From GCA-2705995 sp965661625 (GTDB lineage: Bacteria; Bacteroidota; Bacteroidia; Flavobacteriales_G; Salibacteraceae), in the NCBI GenBank assembly GCA_965661625.1, contig CBFIEM010000008.1:1-64000 (forward strand): 64,000 bases of DNA. The letters are read 5' to 3'. This document shows positions 61,030-64,000 of this stretch, piece after piece. A program made the position numbers and the translations under genes. The notes under the pieces are model-generated. The model did not search any database. It was given only the letters and a program-made list of their open reading frames with translations, and was not told the DNA's origin. How positions within the stretch are numbered: position 1 is the stretch's first letter; each line of letters begins with the position of its first letter.

Positions 61030-62119
61030 CTTAAGCGTAATCCATGTTTCTACTCCTATTTCATGGAGAGGAGGCGAGCAGCAAATGGCATACCTCGCAA
61101 AATGGCTTGAAAACAAAGATGTGAAGCAAGCCATCTTTTGTAGCGAAGGAAGTGCGGTTGCAGCATTTTGTTTAGCTAATCAAATAGAACATCAAACCGC
61201 TCGGGAAGTATTTGCGGTGAACCCCATATTCGCATGGCGCTTGGCTCAGTTTGCTATATCAAATGACGCAACAATTATACACGTTCATGACTCGCATGCT
61301 CATACCTTTGCGGTGCTCGCTGCAACATTGTTTGGGTTAAAGGCTAAAATTGTTGTTAGTCGCCGAGTTGATTTTCCCGTAAAAAATTCCATTTTTTCGA
61401 AATGGAAATACAACCATCGCGCGATTGCTAAAATTATTTGTGTCTCCAATAAAATCAAAGAAATTACTGCGCCGGCAATAGTTCGAAAAAATGTATTAAC
61501 TACAGTTTACAGTGGGATAGACACATCACGATTCTCTGAAACGTTACAACAAGCTGAGATTCGCTCAACACTTGATATCCCATCTCATTCCTTACTGGTT
61601 GGTAATGTAGCAGCTCTTGCGCCGCACAAGGACTACAAAACCTTTATTGAAGCGGCAAAACTTATAAAAAGTAAACGAAACGATGTTCATTTTCTAATTA
61701 TTGGCGACGGGCCTTTGCGTAACGAAGTGAAACAATGGGTGCTCCAATCCGGAATAAAAAGCCACATTCATTTGCTTGGTTTTAGAGAAGATGTGCCTCA
61801 GTTATTAAAAGCTCTTCAGGTTTTTATGATTAGCTCGGAAACTGAAGGTTTAGGCACTTCGATATTAGACGCCTTTGCTTCTGAGGTTCCAGTTGTTGCA
61901 ACTGAAGCCGGTGGCATACCCGAGCTAGTTATGCATGGCAAAACTGGATATTTAGCTCCGGTAAAAAGTCCAGAAAAATTGGCAGCGGGGGTCCTGGAAA
62001 TCCTCTCAAACAAAGCGTTTGCGGATCAACTGGTTCAAGGAGCAACAAGCCACCTCAAATCGTTCACTAAAGAATCAATGGCCGCCTCAACACGTGATGA
62101 ATACATCAAGCTACTCTAA
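61019..62119 (+). CDS. family 4 glycosyltransferase
   Basis: A 366-aa GT-B glycosyltransferase, probably using a nucleotide-sugar for LPS or capsule assembly. The N-terminal domain has HVSTPISWRGGEQQ (9-22) with the donor-loop GG, and the C-terminal domain VGNVAALAPHKDYKTFIEAAKLI, IIGDGPLRNEV and the E-x7-E-like SSETEGLGTSILDAFASEVPVVATEAGGIPE (about 284-314). Overlaps the preceding gene by 11 bp and the convergent ligase gene by 14 bp. Confidence 0.92.
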   Translation: MPSNLSVIHVSTPISWRGGEQQMAYLAKWLENKDVKQAIFCSEGSAVAAFCLANQIEHQTAREVFAVNPIFAWRLAQFAISNDATIIHVHDSHAHTFAVLAATLFGLKAKIVVSRRVDFPVKNSIFSKWKYNHRAIAKIICVSNKIKEITAPAIVRKNVLTTVYSGIDTSRFSETLQQAEIRSTLDIPSHSLLVGNVAALAPHKDYKTFIEAAKLIKSKRNDVHFLIIGDGPLRNEVKQWVLQSGIKSHIHLLGFREDVPQLLKALQVFMISSETEGLGTSILDAFASEVPVVATEAGGIPELVMHGKTGYLAPVKSPEKLAAGVLEILSNKAFADQLVQGATSHLKSFTKESMAASTRDEYIKLL

Positions 62120-63704
62120 CATCGTCTTGATCACAGGGCAAAGCAAATAATAGGATTGTATAGAAAAATGCGAAAAACGTCACTCCAATTTGAGTCTCCA
62201 AGGTATCCTCGTTAATCATAGAAACCACAGCAACGGTGAAGAAAACTGTATATAAGAAGTTTTTAGAACGTGGATTAAACGCAAAAGGCGCGATTAATAG
62301 CGCTAAAAAAAGAATTAAACCCAACACGCCAAAGGTAATTGCAAAGGTTAAATACTGATTGTGAGCTCGCAGTTGATATTGTTCAGAAAGCAAGCTCCCA
62401 TTCTCGTCGTATGCTCGGTGAAACTCGTTTTGAACATCTCCCGTTCCTACTCCAAATATTGGATGATCGCGAAATATTGACCATCCATTTTTCCAGAATT
62501 CGAATCGCTGCCCAACAGAGTTCCCCTCGGGGTTATACCCGATCATGTAGACATCAATTTCCCATAAAATTTTATGGATCCGAACCTCTAACTTATTCGC
62601 ATCCATATACTCAACATTAGGAATTCCCTGTTCAATGGCATTCACTTCTGAATCAGACAAAGCCATTACCCCATCCCAATCCTTACGCAAGCCCTTTGAT
62701 GTTAAAAACCGAATGAGTGTATACCTAAACTCGAGGCCTTCATTGCTCGAGCTTGAAAGCTCAATCTCGCTTCTCTTTGACCAAGCGCTATCAAGCTCAT
62801 TATCTGCGATGTAATAGTTTACGTAGTAGCCATTTTCTGTTTGACGATCACCATGCAAGTGATAGTACTTTTCGCCATACTGTGAATGTGTTTCAATTTC
62901 GGCCTTTGGATTTTCCTTTATACTCACATAGTCTGCAACCGTTTGAGCAACGTACAAGCCAATTATTAAAGGAAGCAAAACCACTCCTGCGATTGCAAAC
63001 GAGCGAATTAATTTATTTTTTATCCGAATGATTGCAAATACAAAGACCACAAATAAAGCGATCACAAAAGCGATTATTCCGCTCATTGACTTTAGAATGA
63101 ATAAAAAGATAACGAGCCAAATAACATCCAGTAACAATAGCGTCTTCCACACATTCACCAGGGAGGAATTGATGATTAAGTAGATCGCGACAAAAATGCT
63201 TAATGTAATGAGCAGGCTAAAGCGAATATGTGAAATAAACAATGAGATGCTGCGTGCATCGGACACTTCACTTCCAAACCATCCTAGGTAATTTATGAAA
63301 CACAGCACAGAAGCGCTTGTAACGCCAAGTACAAATACGATCAATACCGTTCTCAGTTTTTTAACTTCAAGTGGCTTTGAAGACCCATAAACCAATGGCA
63401 GTAACAATAAGGGGAGTTTAATGCGAATATCCTTCAGCCCATATGTAAAGCCAGAATCAGTCCACGCTAATCCAATAACATGAAGGGCAAAAAAACTAAT
63501 CAGTAGCAAAGCTACTGGTTGTGCCTTTATGCGCTCCCACTTTTTTGAAAAGTCCCTTTCTAAAATCCAATTAACTGCAAGGGCAATTTGCGCAACGCTC
63601 AATACGAAATGTGATAACGGCAGGCTTGCCGCGATCAAAAGCGTACAGGTATAAAAAATAAATCGATTATACTTGGCCGATAAGGCCCAAAATGCGTTGC
63701 TCAT
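62106..63704 (-). CDS. O-antigen ligase/polymerase-like membrane protein
   Basis: A 532-aa inner-membrane protein with about 12 hydrophobic helices and a large periplasmic loop (about 260-405) before the last helices. The loop end carries GQRFEFWKNGWSIFRDHPIFGVGTGDVQNEF (about 407-437), the Wzy_C signature of O-antigen ligase (WaaL) and polymerase (Wzy). It would attach or polymerise O-antigen at the periplasmic face. It lies 13 bp after an S41 peptidase gene on the same strand and converges on the glycosyltransferase pair. Confidence 0.88.
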   Translation of the reverse strand: MSNAFWALSAKYNRFIFYTCTLLIAASLPLSHFVLSVAQIALAVNWILERDFSKKWERIKAQPVALLLISFFALHVIGLAWTDSGFTYGLKDIRIKLPLLLLPLVYGSSKPLEVKKLRTVLIVFVLGVTSASVLCFINYLGWFGSEVSDARSISLFISHIRFSLLITLSIFVAIYLIINSSLVNVWKTLLLLDVIWLVIFLFILKSMSGIIAFVIALFVVFVFAIIRIKNKLIRSFAIAGVVLLPLIIGLYVAQTVADYVSIKENPKAEIETHSQYGEKYYHLHGDRQTENGYYVNYYIADNELDSAWSKRSEIELSSSSNEGLEFRYTLIRFLTSKGLRKDWDGVMALSDSEVNAIEQGIPNVEYMDANKLEVRIHKILWEIDVYMIGYNPEGNSVGQRFEFWKNGWSIFRDHPIFGVGTGDVQNEFHRAYDENGSLLSEQYQLRAHNQYLTFAITFGVLGLILFLALLIAPFAFNPRSKNFLYTVFFTVAVVSMINEDTLETQIGVTFFAFFYTILLFALPCDQDDVRVA

Positions 63705-63717
63705 TCTACAGATTCAA

Positions 63718-64000
63718 TCAATGGTGGTCCTGTGGAGTTAACACGTGTTGATAAGCTGTTTGATTCTTAAACAATTCAATTGCTTTAAGCACATTCTTGT
63801 CGGATGGTAATGAAAACGCAATTCTTCCCTTTCTGTAATGGTATCGACTCACTAACTCATTACCGAGAACGCTCGATATTTGATCTTTAAACTCAAGCAG
63901 ATCTTTTTCTTTATTGTGGGACATCCCTTTTTCAATTGCAGCAATTTCATGTTGTAAAGCATCGTAATAACGCTCTGTTTTCATCGCTTCCCTTAAAGAC
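63718..64000 (-). CDS. C-terminal part of an S41 family peptidase (partial, runs off the window)
   Basis: The frame is open to the right edge without a stop and ends at 63718. The visible 93 residues include SLREAMKTERYYDAL (an in-frame ATG at 63984 lies inside this), VLGNELVSRYHYRKGRIAFSLPSD and LKAIELFKNQTAYQHVL. From memory this matches the C-terminal region of S41 (CtpA-like) carboxy-terminal processing peptidases of Bacteroidota, in particular the E-(I/L)-x-x-RYxYxxG pattern. The PDZ and catalytic domains would lie beyond the window. The short product starting at 63984 should not be annotated as a full gene. Confidence 0.7.
   Translation of the reverse strand, partial: SLREAMKTERYYDALQHEIAAIEKGMSHNKEKDLLEFKDQISSVLGNELVSRYHYRKGRIAFSLPSDKNVLKAIELFKNQTAYQHVLTPQDHH

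Noticed and set aside
63718..63984. Stand-alone 88-aa hypothetical gene
   Set aside because: The frame stays open upstream of the ATG to the window edge and reads like an S41 peptidase C-terminus, so it is a partial gene.
1..64000. CRISPR arrays, insertion sequences, prophage, integrase or attachment sites
   Set aside because: I saw no regularly spaced repeats, transposase, integrase or phage genes; the content is core-genome in character throughout.

Overview
The window is chromosomal DNA from a member of the Bacteroidota, most likely a Flavobacteriales (Cryomorphaceae/Schleiferiaceae-like) bacterium. The evidence is an AT-rich composition, promoters of the Bacteroidota type (TTG, 19-21 bp, TAnnTTTG), several secreted proteins with type IX secretion (T9SS) C-terminal sorting domains, a DAHP synthase-chorismate mutase fusion, a DnaG whose zinc ligands are mostly lost, and the conserved NAD kinase-UppS-BamA-Skp-Skp-MurI cluster. 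Two runs of N (16621-16663 and 17143-17150), the second inside a 79-bp exact duplication, show that this is a draft scaffold. I see no rRNA, insertion sequence, prophage or CRISPR array. The single tRNA is tRNA-Leu(CAA).

Layout. 1-4.8 kb: tRNA-Leu, then prs-rplY-pth, a coiled-coil membrane protein, comF and a free-methionine-R-sulfoxide reductase. 4.8-12.8 kb: an Ig-like lipoprotein, an aminotransferase/omega-amidase pair, a SlyD-like FKBP, a ViaA-like VWA protein and a MATE transporter. 12.8-21.9 kb: a TonB-dependent receptor, a T9SS cargo protein, a TPR protein, an MFS transporter, a PAS histidine kinase and an alpha/beta hydrolase. 21.9-31.8 kb: pdxJ, then the envelope biogenesis cluster CBS-Omp85-nadK-DUF6089-uppS-bamA-skp-skp-murI. 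31.8-33.0 kb: a gamma-carbonic anhydrase and an Nfu Fe-S scaffold.

33.0-44.7 kb is the most unusual part. It holds two ECF sigma-factor modules. Each starts with a gene linked to T9SS or the outer membrane (a barrel-less plug protein; a PKD/T9SS cargo). Each continues with an ECF sigma factor, a single-pass membrane protein with an anti-sigma-like N-terminus (one ends in TPRs, the other in an outer-membrane beta-barrel-like domain), and a lipoprotein. An Omp28-like T9SS cargo and dnaG-mscS lie between them.

44.7-58.1 kb: recJ, a DUF819 transporter, a candidate small RNA with its own promoter and terminator, the DAHP synthase-chorismate mutase, two oxidoreductases, a glycerophosphodiesterase, a regulator/membrane-protein pair with a palindromic operator, an M23 peptidase, tryptophan dioxygenase, a DUF3108 protein, BioY, RsmI, a TerB-like protein and a hypothetical protein. 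58.2-64 kb: thymidine kinase, an alanine racemase carrying what looks like a vestigial MurF C-terminus, two glycosyltransferases, an O-antigen ligase-like protein and the C-terminal end of an S41 peptidase.

Much of the window serves the cell envelope: outer-membrane protein assembly, peptidoglycan precursors (MurI, Alr, UppS), LPS glycosylation and T9SS cargo. The two ECF modules probably sense envelope or secretion state. Genes are tightly packed. Seven of ten convergent gene pairs overlap at their stop codons, three of them by exactly 4 bp.
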